From NCBI GenBank assembly GCA_914767715.1, contig OU612068.1, positions 33,976,001 to 34,040,000 of the forward strand: a stretch of 64,000 nucleotides of DNA, written 5' to 3'. Both the position numbers and the translations under genes were made by a program. This document shows, piece after piece, positions 23,201-35,100 of the stretch; the first letter of the stretch is position 1, and the number at the start of each line of letters is the position of its first letter. The notes beneath the pieces were generated by a model that saw nothing but the letters and a program-made list of their open reading frames with translations, ran no database searches and was not told the DNA's origin. The stretch comes from Membranipora membranacea (taxonomy: Eukaryota > Bryozoa > Gymnolaemata > Cheilostomatida > Membraniporidae).

Positions 23201-26200
23201 AAATCTACGCTCATCAAGTTCGTGGAAATGAATTGTTTTACAAAGCCGATAATTCGACCAATCCTAATAAACTGGGCACAGAAAATATTAGACACAAAAG
23301 CTACTCAGTGCTACTTCCCGCAACGAGATAGATCAATTTGAAGTGACATTTCATTATCAAACAGGCAGAGTTTGAGCTTTCAAACTGTTAACATTCTGAT
23401 ATGCTATTTAATGAGTTTGAATTTACTGAGCTTTACATGAAAAAAATCTCTGGGTCATCTGTATTGTGGAAGAGTGAATTAATTCTTATCTTATGCATGG
23501 TGATTGCAGGGCTTTGGGACTTTGGTTGGTGAGAGGGGAGTCCAGCTTAGCGGAGGGCAGAAACAGAGAATTGCGATAGCTCGGGCTCTGGTTAGAAACC
23601 CAGCTATACTTTTGTTAGATGAGGCTACTTCTGCTCTTGATACACAGAGTGAAGCTGTGGTACAAGAAACACTTGACAAGGTAATAAGACCTCATTGCCC
23701 TGCATACTTCAGACTTCTCACTATATGTGGCAGAGTTTCAGGGATTAAGGAGTTGCTCCTGCGTTAACAATAATAACAGTAATGTGACTAAAACAATAAA
23801 CATGTAAAAACCTCATGAATACTAAGGGGAGACTGTGCATTATCAGTTGTCAATCTCTCCCTCTCTCTCTCTCCAGGCTAGCCAAGGACGTACCACTATT
23901 GTGATCGCCCATCGCCTGTCCACTGTTAGATCAGCCAATAAGATATTTGCATTCCGAGATGGTAAAGTGTATGAGGAGGGAACACATGATGAGCTAATGA
24001 GTAAAGAGGGAGTTTATTACTCTCTGGTCATGAGACAGTTAGAGAGACAGAAAGAAGAGAAGAAGGATGCACAGAGAGATCTGGTATAGTACATTCTCAC
24101 GCTTCATTGAGTCTATCTGTTAGAATCGTCTGGACAATAAGACGACGATGTGACGGGCATACTTACCCTTATGGTTTTTGAAGAGTTTTGTAATATCAGA
24201 GCTACAGCCTAATTTCCATGGTAATTGTAGAGTTTTTCTCATAGTCATGTGTCAGCTGTATATATGTAACGTTGTGCTCATCAGTTCATTGATACTGTTT
24301 AAGATGATGAGGCAAATGTCAGCCACATCTGGTAAATCAGACCTATTGGATGTACCTGGTGGCTCTCCTGTTACTCACACTGATGCTATGGCTTCCCCTA
24401 AGTTAGCTACCAGATCTTCCAGTCTGCGCAGATCTAAGAGAATAGGAAGTATAAGGAGCCTAAAGAACGCTGCCGCTGATGGTTATATACTCGGCATGGA
24501 TCAATCAACAGAGGTCTGTGTGACTTTAAACATACATCCAAGCACCTATATCAGCTTTATGTCGCCTGTATCGTATGCATAATTGTAAGCTTGTCTTAGT
24601 GAAATGTTGCTTGCCTCATATTTTAGAATACAAATGCTTCGAATGGAGAGGTAATTCTAGTATCTGCTGTGTTCTGTGTATTATATGAGTTGTTGAGTTG
24701 TGTGTTTATGTCGCCTGATTGTTTGAGTTCCTGCTCAGGGCATGTTCACTCGTAGCCACCATTACCCACAGTAACCCAGTCATATCAGTAAGATCAGACT
24801 TGGAATTCACTGAGTAAATTTCAAAGGATTATGTTATTGCAATATTAGTATTATACGTGTATATGTAATAAATAAATGGTGTTTGGAGTTGCCCCCTCCT
24901 CAATTTGTGTATCAAAGTCTTAAGTACACTTAGCCTATCTTGTAAACAAACTGTTTTTAGGGTTTACTGTATTTCTATACTTTAAAGACAGTAGCCACCA
25001 TATTCATCATATATAGGTTTGTATGGTTTGAATCACTTAACCATCATACTCCAGCTTGTATTGTACAACTTCTATGCTTATGAATCAGTTTGCAGATGAC
25101 GAGCTAGATTTGGAGGATGGTCAGGTTGTAGCAAAAAGACTGATTAGTCAGGAGGATAAATCCAAGAAGGTGGACATCAGTATGATTGAGATACTGAAGC
25201 TTAACAGACCAGAATGGCATCTTATACTGATAGGATCGATAGCTGCCACCGTCAGCGGAGTCATCCAGCCTGCCTTCGCCATTCTCATGAGTGAGATTGT
25301 TGGGGTATGTTCTTCGTGTTTTCAAACTGCAAATCAACTTTTTAAGTCTTACAAACTTATCAGTGAGAAATAGGAAACACGGAAACTCTTCTACACAAAT
25401 AAAACCTTGGCTTTGTTATCGGAAGTTTGAGCCACTGTGTAAAATAAGAAAGCTGTTCGTTATTATTTGTTTGATCACTATCTTTGGAGATGAAATTTAC
25501 CACTTGACATATGTGACGAGTATGAATGCTTAACGTAGATGACAGGTCCAAAATGGAAAGGCTTGAGTCACTCTCACAAACACACTCCACATACAGTTCT
25601 GATGAAGTCCAATTATAAAATACTTTTCATATTTTTGGTAGGCCCTCTCAGAACCAGATCCAGAGGTACAACAGAAGAAAGTAGCTGCGTTTGTCGGCTA
25701 TATTATTATGGTCGGTTTCATATCAGCTTTTGCCACTATAACTCAGAATGGTCTGTTTGCCTTATCTGGTGAGAGGATGACTACAAGACTTCGCACACAG
25801 TCATTTGCTACAATCGTCAAACAGGAAATAGCATATTTTGATGATGAGAAGAATAGCGTGGGAGCTCTTACTACAAGGCTGGCTTCTGATGCGTCTTTGG
25901 TTAAAGGGGTTTGTAATCTATTAAGTCTAATGATATATGTTTTAATACTTACAGAGGGTTATTGCTACTAAGCCATTCTCCTCATACCATCATGCTGACA
26001 CTGTATTGTATTTTACAGGCCACAGGAATGAGGATAGGGATATTAATCCAGTCCGGTGCGACCATGTTTGCTGCGCTCACCGTGGCGTTTGTGTATGTGT
26101 GGGAGCTGACTCTTGTCATGATGTTATTCATGCCTATAATGGTCTTATCTGGTAAGCTCCAGGCTTCATTACTCAGAGGTTACTCAAAGAACGACAAGGA

Positions 26201-29200
26201 AGGAGTAGAGGACGGGGGTAAGGTGAGTGTCCATCATTATCTACTTAATATGGTCATAATCCTAATGCTAGGCTCTGCTTGACAGACATCATGTTGTCCA
26301 ATGGTACTGAGTTGCTGCAGCAGTAAGGGATAAGAACCAGCCCATGGCAGCATGATTTTGGCTGTTGGCTTGCGGAGCTTACTCTGACTCAATCTATTTG
26401 TCATTGAATGCACCATATTCATAGGTTCTATATCTGGTGTTATCTTCTCATAGCTGTTTTATTAATAAACTTATTTTATAGATGGCTCAAGAAGCCATAA
26501 GTAATATGAGGACAGTAACATCACTAAATAGACAGAGATACTTTGTACATAAATTCTACAAACACTTCTCGGAGCTATACAAGTAAGCATATTTTGAAAA
26601 GCTCAGTCGTATTCTTCAATCAATTATTAAGGTTTATTTGAACCCTGTTAATTTGAAATTTCTGAGTGTGGTCCCAGCTCAGCCAATGGTTTTAGACCCA
26701 GTTAATTCGTAAATGTAACTGTAATTCAAATTGTATTCCCCACCTAGGAAGAAAACAACTCAATATTCAGAGGGTTCATGATTCGAAGTTGTCTTTTCTA
26801 ATCAAGGAAGAATGTAACTCCTTGTTCAGGTGTTTGTTTTTCATAATGCAGACCAGGGAGTTTGGGACCCGAAATCCCTGTGCAGACGAAGGGAGTGATC
26901 AATATCTGGATTTAAAGCTCTCAAACAAAGCTGCCAACCCCGCATATCCAATTCAGTGGTTACTACTGTACACTAGTCATCAGTGTTTTATTTCCATTAT
27001 CACTTGCATTGCACAATACAACAAATAAACAGTTTCAGTTTGTCAAATCCCTGAAAGAGGCCCCACATTCGTTGAAAATCCCCGCGAGCTGGCATTATTG
27101 TAATTAGAACAACTCATAATTAGAACAAATTTCTTGGGTCCCCTGGAGTTTGAATTAAGTGACTTACACAGTACTGTTTCCACTGAAGGCCACTTGATGT
27201 AGACAGGAATGATAGATGATGATTATGATGATTATATTTTTTCAGGAAGGACATAAAGAAGTCATTTGTCTATGGAATAGCCTACTCTGTCTCGCAGAGT
27301 ATGACTTTCTTCATGTACGCCATCTGCTTTGGATTCGGAGGTTATCTTATCGTCTGTGACTGTCAGTCTTGGAGGTCGGAGAGAATTCCCTTTTTCCACA
27401 TACTTAGGTGAGTGTATACTTATTCATTTAATATAGATTTATACATATTTAAGCGTAATTGTAACCAAATGGTTCCGAAATTTCATGAGTGAATGAGACA
27501 TAAAAACTGAGCAGTTTAAACAAATGTGGGTTAAAATGGCAAGTCTGTCCCTGTCCAAAGACTGAGAAATAACAGTGCCTTCAGGGCGCAGTCGGCACTT
27601 TCGGCGCCTAGTTGTTCTCAGTTTGCAGGCAGGTCGGAGCTCACCTGGGGCGTCAATTGAGCCCAGAAGTCTAACCCACTGAGCTACCTCTTACTCCTGT
27701 TTATACGGATTTATCTTCTGATTGTGCAAGAGGTACAATTACAAAAATAAGCTGTTATAAATCACCGCCTTTGACAAAAATAAACTTTCCATTGCACAAT
27801 TCTCAAGATATTAGCTTGATCATCAAATTAAAAAAATATGTATGTACATTTGTAAATGAATTCTAAATTGGTTTGCACTAAAGACATTTTATATGATGCT
27901 TGTAGAGTATTTGCTGCGACGACTTTCGGGAGTATGGCCGTCGGACGTTCCACTTCAGCACTACCAGATTTTACAAAAGCTAAAATTGCAGCATACAACA
28001 TCAAAAGGCTGCTGGATAGAAAATCTGAGATTGACCCTAGCGCTACAACAGGAGATGAGCCAGTGAGTGTTTGCGTGATTCTGTGTGTGTGGATCATAAG
28101 AGCCCTACAATGCTGGATAGCTGCTTACTGGATGTTATCCATCAGGTTTATTACTGGTTGTATAAAAATGTTCCCTTTTGTACACAATACTAGCAGTGAG
28201 TTCTGACTCTGATTGATTGCACCCATAGACTCAAAGACTTATATATATATATATAGTCAATAGATTAAGTCTTTGAATGGACTGATGTACCTTACATGCA
28301 CAATTTAATGTCTACTTTGTCTGAGAATGTAGAACGGATAACCGAAGTTATTGTGGGAGTCCCTGTTCAAATATTTAGTTATATTTTATAGGCTAAGTGT
28401 AATGGTGATATAAAGTTCACAGATGTGGAGTTTTTCTACCCAACCCGTAAGACAGCTCAGGTATTACAAGGTCTCAGCTTGGAAGTTAAAAAAGGACAGA
28501 CATTAGCTTTGGTGGGATCAAGTGGTTGTGGAAAAAGTACTAGTGTGTCATTGCTAGAGCGGTTCTATAATGCCACAGCCGGACAAGTGGTAAGTTTTGA
28601 TCAAGAATGTTTGATAGATGATTATCTTCCTGTTTCAAACAGAAATGCAGCTTTCTGTAAACACCTTCCATCAGCTCCTGATTATAATTGGCACTTGACA
28701 AATCTGAGACTTTTGTTGACTGTAAGCTCTCCCAGCCTGGATGAAGCCTCTGATGATAGCAGACTATTTGATCTGATTATAGCTATTATATAAGGAGAAT
28801 GTTGATAGCTGGTTGTCCTTTCACCCTGGTGTTATTTTAACAGCCAACTTGTTATTATGGTGTCTCATATTTAGACGATAGATGGTAACGATGTTACTTC
28901 ACTCAACCTAAAGTGGCTGAGACAGCATCTCGGTATCGTGTCACAAGAACCTACATTAATGGACACATCTATCGCTGAGAATATAGCATATGGTGATAAC
29001 AGCCGAGAAGTTACCATCACTGAAATGATGGAGGCTGCTAAAAAAGCTAATGCACACAACTTCGTAACCCAATTACCCAAGGTTAGCATTGAACATAACC
29101 CTGTCAGTCAATGTTTGTTGATGGGTTGCTATTATTATTGAGTTTCTTGCTGAGGCCCTGATGGCAGTTTGAAGGTTAGATATACCTTCTATAGTAGACA

Positions 29201-30742
29201 TGTTGGCGTTGGTAATGTGAAGGCTAGACATGCATACCCTCAGTGACCTTGATATTGTCACTTTCTTATTGTGGTACCTGAAATCCCGTAAAGCATTGTA
29301 AACCCTGTAACTCTGAACACCCTATATTATACAGGGTTATGAGACGAACGTAGGAGCTAAAGGTACTCAGCTTAGTGGAGGACAGAAACAGAGAATAGCC
29401 ATAGCCCGAGCTCTGGTTAGAAACCCAGCTATTCTTCTGTTAGATGAGGCTACTTCCGCTCTCGATACTGAGAGTGAAAAGGTGGGATTTTATTTTATTA
29501 TATCGTTTATACACATTATAGCATCGGAGATCTGCAGTGCGTTTCTGTTGCCAAGTCAGATCCTGTCCCACAAATTGCCCTCACAAAGCCAACCACACGT
29601 CATTCATTCAAGGCTATATTATTATAGTAAAACTTCTTCTACATTTCACTGAAAAAAAAGAACGTGTTGGTACAAAAAGTTTTTTTTTTCTGCCCTTGTG
29701 ATAATGATATGTCTTGGCAAAGGAACTCAAGACTCAACAAATTTATCAGGTTGATTAGAAATGAGAAGTTGCCCTCTCTCAACCATCTGGGGCAAGCCTA
29801 TTGTTATCATTCTTCTAATAGGCTACTATTTAAACACTCGTCAAACAGGAAACCTGTCCTGTCATCCCCCCAGCAGTGAAAAGATTAAATTCTGCAAACA
29901 AATTACATTGGCGTTGATCGTCACTTACGATCGGAAATGCGTAAAGCGCACCCATATTTTTTTCCTGTAATCTTTTGGATTATAAGAAAGTAAAAGAAGA
30001 ATCCATCATATCTCTAAGGCTTCAAGACATTGTAACAGGGTAACAATTGAATAGCTTTCAGCCCTCTTAATCAAATCCTGATTATGAAAATCATAAACTT
30101 CATCTACACTGGCTGGTTGCTTTTAACAACAGCTTCAAAAATATTATTGTTTGCTGAATTGAAGCCTTAAATTTATACTGTGGCAGAGGATATCAAGGGA
30201 TGGGATTATCCGAAAAGCTTGTAACTACAGAAACTTTTCAAGTATTGAGTTACTGTACTGGCTAGCTGCTTTTATCCACAACTTCAAAAATATCTTTGTC
30301 TGTTGAGATAAACCCTCAAGGTTATATTGTGACTGTACATTACCTCAAGGTTATATTGTGACTGCAGTACATTTTCATGGAATTGCCACTTACCTCTCAT
30401 AGTACAACCTTATTCTATTAGTAATTCACGTTGCTCTGTGTCCCCCAATTATTTTCCTGATTGTCAACATTTATTTATATATCATATATATCTATCTATA
30501 TATTGTTTTATTGCAATATATTTGTAATAACAACAACTGGTTGTTTGCAGATTGTTCAGGCGGCTTTAGATGAGGCTATGAAGGGACGAACAGCCATAAT
30601 CATCGCTCATAGACTTTCCACCATCAGAAATGCAGACAAGATCGGAGTTATAGATGGTGGAAAACTTGTGGAGATAGGCACACATCAAGAGCTTATAGCT
30701 AAAAGGGGGTTCTACTATAATCTTGTCAATGCTCAACTTTAA
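14202..30742 (+). CDS. ABCB/P-glycoprotein-type full transporter, gene 2 of 3
   Basis: Complete ABCB-family exporter, 1,416 aa predicted (human P-glycoprotein is about 1,280). Exons: 14202-14280, 14483-14630, 15401-15467, 16412-16650, 17410-17519, 17897-18032, 18375-18546, 18866-18990, 19129-19300, 19503-19616, 19896-20006, 21402-21527, 21851-22063, 23510-23680, 23877-24083, 24304-24513, 25089-25304, 25642-25908, 26019-26222, 26482-26582, 27246-27407, 27906-28062, 28392-28589, 28875-29081, 29335-29481, 30551-30742. A 98-residue hydrophilic N-terminus is followed by TMD1 (first extracellular loop has sequons at N154 and N159), NBD1 (Walker A about 510-518, LSGGQ 617-621, Walker B 637-642), a Ser/Arg linker (731-800), TMD2, and NBD2 (Walker A about 1211-1219, LSGGQ from 1317). 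Both ATP sites have all catalytic motifs. The first three exons are the least certain; exon 3 was accepted because it alone restores frame into TMD1. In NBD1, GFG replaces the GFE seen in genes 1 and 3. Confidence 0.92.
15401..16175. repeat. Diverged direct repeats and hairpin in intron 3 of ABCB gene 2
   Basis: After exon 3 (15401-15467), two diverged copies of a block share ATGTCCTATT-C-C-CACCTC (about 15,785-15,830 and 16,102-16,140). A perfect 32-bp palindrome (TCACAGAGTAAGGATA and its complement) lies at 16143-16174. A related imperfect hairpin occurs upstream at about 15,045-15,078. Confidence 0.55.
20367..20525. repeat. Foldback element in intron 11 of ABCB gene 2
   Basis: Long imperfect inverted repeat: AAATATAGCTGAG at 20367-20379 pairs with CTCAGCTATATTT at 20513-20525. 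The interior arms TTGCCATGAATGAACAC and GTGTTCATGGCAAG also pair. No coding capacity; probably a MITE. Confidence 0.65.
20878..20997. mobile_element. Foldback MITE with 9-bp target duplication
   Basis: 120 bp, almost entirely inverted repeat: TAGTTTAAGTGCTCAAACGG at the left end is exactly complementary to the right end. Flanked by a perfect ggccaggag duplication (20869-20877 and 20998-21006). A 9-bp duplication is typical of Mutator-like elements. The element at 31,478-31,611 is related. Confidence 0.8.
22064..23509 (+). other. Intron 13 of ABCB gene 2 with a 1.3-kb block absent from gene 1
   Basis: The first about 50 bp and the last about 90 bp match the gene 1 intron (265-403), but 22,113-23,420 has no counterpart there. 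I see no open reading frame, clear terminal repeat or target duplication in the block. Confidence 0.7.
27475..27690 (-). repeat. tRNA-derived SINE-like repeat in TMD2 intron of gene 2
   Basis: Minus strand starts GAGGTAGCTCAGTGGGTTAG, a good Pol III box A, followed by a degenerate T-arm and a body with GGCGCCGAAAGTGCCGACTG and TTTGGACAGGGACAGAC. The head is intact here but lost in the gene 1 copy. Confidence 0.6.
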
Positions 30743-32118
30743 AGTGTTCCATGTTTGATTGATTTTAATTTAGAGAATTACTAACCAAAGCCTATATTAT
30801 AATGTTTTCAGTGCCAGATTAATATTGTATATATTTTATTTTCCTATGTTACATATGACTGAGTACGGAGTATGTGGGTAACATAACTTCACATAATACA
30901 CATAGTCTACTGTATCATACTCAAGGTCTCAAACGTAATCTCACCAGCTCATCCATATTTATTTTAGTTGTTTAACTCATCAAATTCAAAACGTTCAAGT
31001 TTATAATAATAAAAACAATATAAAAAAAAACATAACATTTCTGTTGACATGGTTATTGGTATAAAATCTAGTGCCCCTCTCAATATATTCTCACCACTAC
31101 TTTCTCACTATAGGATGGACCTTGACTTTGTTTTCCTCTTCTCATTATCAGTTGTAGCACTTAATCATCTGATTGTGAGCATCATGAGTAAGATAAGCCA
31201 GCTCGCCAACAAATGAATTATATGGTCCAATCCACACTACGTGTGGAATTTCCACAAGTACAAAATAGTTGAATTCACTTCATTGTTGTCATTACTTTTG
31301 TAAATAACAGGGGAAGTTATTTTTTATCTGGTCATAAATGTGTCACTATTGTGACTTGATGGGCAGAATAAGGTCAATAAGTTATATAGTCACTGGGGTC
31401 CTGGTAAGTGATGGATAAAATATAGTCTCTTGTTAAGACGATTGTTCTGCTCGCTTATGATTTAATATCATACTAAAAGTTAGTGTAAGTGTTCAGACGG
31501 CTGTATTGGCAGTTAGTGGCATTACATTATCAAACATTGAATTTGGGTGTTTGATAATGTAATGCCACACACTCGCAATCCAGCCGTCTGAACTGAACAC
31601 TTAGGCTAACCAATAGATCACTGAATAGACAAGGGTTCCATACAAACTGACATTTGCTAATGGAAACTCATAGTAGCCTTCTACTTATTTCATAATGAAA
31701 ATTAATTTCTGATTTACATTTAAATTTTCTGAATATTTTATTTTATAATAAATTACAAGTTAATGAATACCAGTTGAATGCTATTACAGTGCCAAAGATG
31801 AGGGATATCAATGGAATTCTTATTTAATTTTATAATGTCTCATGACACCTCATTTATCATAACACCCTCCCCCTTGGGAAAACTTTTATAGCTAGGCTAG
31901 ACGTTCTTAGTCTCAGCGAATCAATACAGTTGCACGCTAATGATGAATCTGCCAATAGAAAACTTCAAAGGTGCACAGAGACTATAGATATCCATAGTCT
32001 CTGATGTGCATGCAAATGTATCACCATAACAACCGATGATATAAACTCCAACAACAATATATAAGACTCAATCATCGTATTGTGGAGCACATTATTAGTT
32101 CTGAATTTAATAACAACT
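30743..32118. other. Spacer between ABCB genes 2 and 3
   Basis: The first 370 bp and a short stretch near 31,405-31,436 match the DNA after gene 1, here without the hAT and tRNA-MITE insertions. A foldback MITE lies at 31,478-31,611. The promoter of gene 3 must lie in the last few hundred bases, but no motif stands out. Confidence 0.6.
31478..31611. mobile_element. Foldback MITE related to 20878-20997
   Basis: Long inverted repeat containing AAGTGTTCAGACGGCTG and its complement, with central arms GGCATTACATTATCAAACA / TGTTTGATAATGTAATGCC. These are close to the core GGCATTTCATTATCAACCAC of the element in gene 2. Lies in the spacer between genes 2 and 3. Confidence 0.7.
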
Positions 32119-35100
32119 ATGGATGCTAATACCGGAGGAAGCGATAGTACAGGGGGAGACGATAGAAGCATGCTCGATAGTTCTGACAAAGATGTGCCAC
32201 CCAAGGCAGAGGTAGAGAAGGTCACATTCTGTCAGCTGGTAGGTTATTCAGCTGATTCCTGTATTGTCTTGTGTTAGCAAATCAATTGACATTGTCATAG
32301 ATATCATAAATAAAAGTTGCTTGGAAACAATTTGCCCTTTTCCTAGTGCACTGACAGCCGACTTCACTCCAGTTTATTTATAACGCTGCCTTCATTGACA
32401 GAGTGCGAGCACTTTCTGATCAGATCGCCTTAAGGCCACACACTCGTAGTGTGCAGGTACAACTGAAATACTGTTGAGTTCACAATATCAGATGGAATAG
32501 GCTTTGAGGCATCAAGTAATTTAATTCAGGTATCATCAGTTAATTATTGTCTCTAGAGATGGAAAATTGCCGCCAAATGCAACAATGCTACCCACGCTTT
32601 ATGCTGTGAAATCCGATAAATCATTATATCCTGTCTGGAAAAGCCTCTGCTTAAAATAGGGGCCTATGAGATAAGGCTATGTTTGGATTTAACTAGGTTT
32701 ATCGAAGCAAGATTGCAACTCTTGGCCGTTATTGAACTGCAACAGTGACCAGCAATGACAACTGGCTCAAAGCCCCTTTCTCATATGTTATTCAAGAGTT
32801 TTATTGTACCCCTCATCACTTACTGTCTCCCCATACTTTTTTACAAGCATCCATGCAAGCGACAAGAAGTCCTTACGCAAAATATTTAAAGATGCCGCCA
32901 AGTTAGGGATTGAGCACCCCGATATATATGCTCTGGTGGCCAACCAGATCAAGACACTTGGACTACGGTACATACACGATGAAGAGCACTTTATCAATGA
33001 CTTTCTAACTAAATGCCCCTCAGGTCGCTACCGCACCGTTAAATATCGGGGTACATGGGGTAGAGACAGCTTTTTAAGACATCTCATACATACACTTAAT
33101 AATATACTATTCTAAAAAACTTTTTATACAACAGAGATCTGATTTTTTCGATGTTTTTCTTTCTCGTCAGTATTAACAACGTATTTCGTGACAAATTTTT
33201 GTCTATGATAGTAATAAATCCATCCAGAGTGGAGACAGAGAAGATTAATCGGATGTGGTGATTTCCCTTCCACAGCTTCTCATCAGTGGTATATCACTGG
33301 TGCTATCATGAGGGGCTGAGCTTATCATTTATTTGATCAATCATAATTATATTCTGTACCAAAGTCCTTCACTCTTTATATATGCTGAGTCAGATCCTGT
33401 GGGACCTACTTCACAAACAGAACAATAATTATTATCGAAATCTAATTTGAAAATGATTACGAAAACTATCAGCAAAAAATTTAAATAATGCAATTTTTGG
33501 CCGGTGGATATAATATTTTGTGTGACACCATCATCATTTTTTGTCTTTATAGTTCCGCTTTTCGGACCAGCTGGATGTATTTCTCATGATAACTGGAACT
33601 CTCTGCATGGTATGTGTCGGAGGAGCATTGCCAATGAATCTCTTCTTTTTTGGGGATCTGATCACAAAATTTGTGGCTTTTGATGCAAATGGCTTAGCTT
33701 CTGGTAATGCTACAGGCAGCGGAACTTTGTCAGCTGAGATAGGAATCTCTCAATGTACCAAAACTGGGTAAGATCGCCTCTCATAACTTCCTCAAATTGA
33801 GAAAAACAGTTATTTCAGTTGTTCTGACATCAACAGTGCTTAAACAGCTTCAGTAACTAACAATGATGTATTTATGATTCAATCAAGGGAAAGCAAAATA
33901 AGTTTAGGCCCTACAAACTTTTTTTTATTAATTGCCTCTGCCTGAGAAGACCTGAAGTTGTCTGTATATCAAGTAGTTCAGTTGATGTATTCATTGTCAA
34001 CAGATCAGAGTCAAAACATGATAACAAACATTTTTTTATTGATTCCCCTAGCCTTGGCAGGCTGTCATGTCGAAACCCCCCCCCCCCCGACACCCCTGAC
34101 ACGACAGCCTGCCGAGGTTAGATTGCCCCTTTCCGAGAAAAACTAAAATCAAACTTGTCAGTAAATCAAGTAGCCAGTTGTCAGCAGATCAGAATAAAAT
34201 TATGTTTACAAACTTTGAGAAAACTAAAATAAAACTATTGTCATTACCTAAATCAATTGTAGTTAGGGTGATGTCACCAGGGAGTTACAGAGACTCCTTG
34301 ATGTCACCTTGCAAAGTCTAAGCTAGCCATGCATATGATCAGTGAGGTTTACATTATCACTCTCTTGTGGGTACATTACGGTAAAACATTGCAAACCCTG
34401 AAACACTGAACATCACTGATTTTATATTTTATGGATGAGGGGTACATATCTGACTCTGAGCAAGCGTATGGCTATTCTTGTATGGTTGCTGGACCGCCTT
34501 TCTCATCCTTGATTGGTCCACAAGTTCAGAATCTAGAAAAGCTGACACTTGTTAACTTTTTTCAAGCAGTTTGCTTGAGTTTTTGACGGTTGTTACTGGG
34601 ACGTCAATCAATGCATAATGTAAAAGCTGCCAGATTTTAAGCTTTATTTAGATGCTGACACAAAGCTTTATACTGACGGCATATCTCCACAAATAGCCAC
34701 GCTATGTATTTTAGCACTGATCCATCAATTCATATCCATGGTTGTTCCATCATTTTCAGCAGATCAGAAGATGCACTGAGCAGTGAGGAGCTCTTTAGTC
34801 TTATTCAGAGCACATATGTACCAGCATTCATCTCTATTGGATCACTAACACTCATCATTGCATATATTGGTATGTATAATCAAGGAGTAAAAGGAAGGGA
34901 ATAACCTGCTAAGCTACTTGTTATCTCTTATGATGATCTTTTCCAGCCAAAACAAACACCTCCTTGTCTTCACTTGATGGAAGTTGATTTTTCGCAATGC
35001 TTTTTAAACAACATGTGAAAACAGTCTCCTATTGACTTTGTATTATTAAAGTGACAGTCCTATTAGAAAAGTGGATATATTATCCCAGTAAATCGAAATA

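Noticed and set aside
32804-33115. 103-codon open frame with [20 protein letters not shown]
   Set aside because: Inside intron 1 of gene 3; exons 1 and 2 join in frame without it and I recognise no family. Could be an exapted piece, but not supportable.
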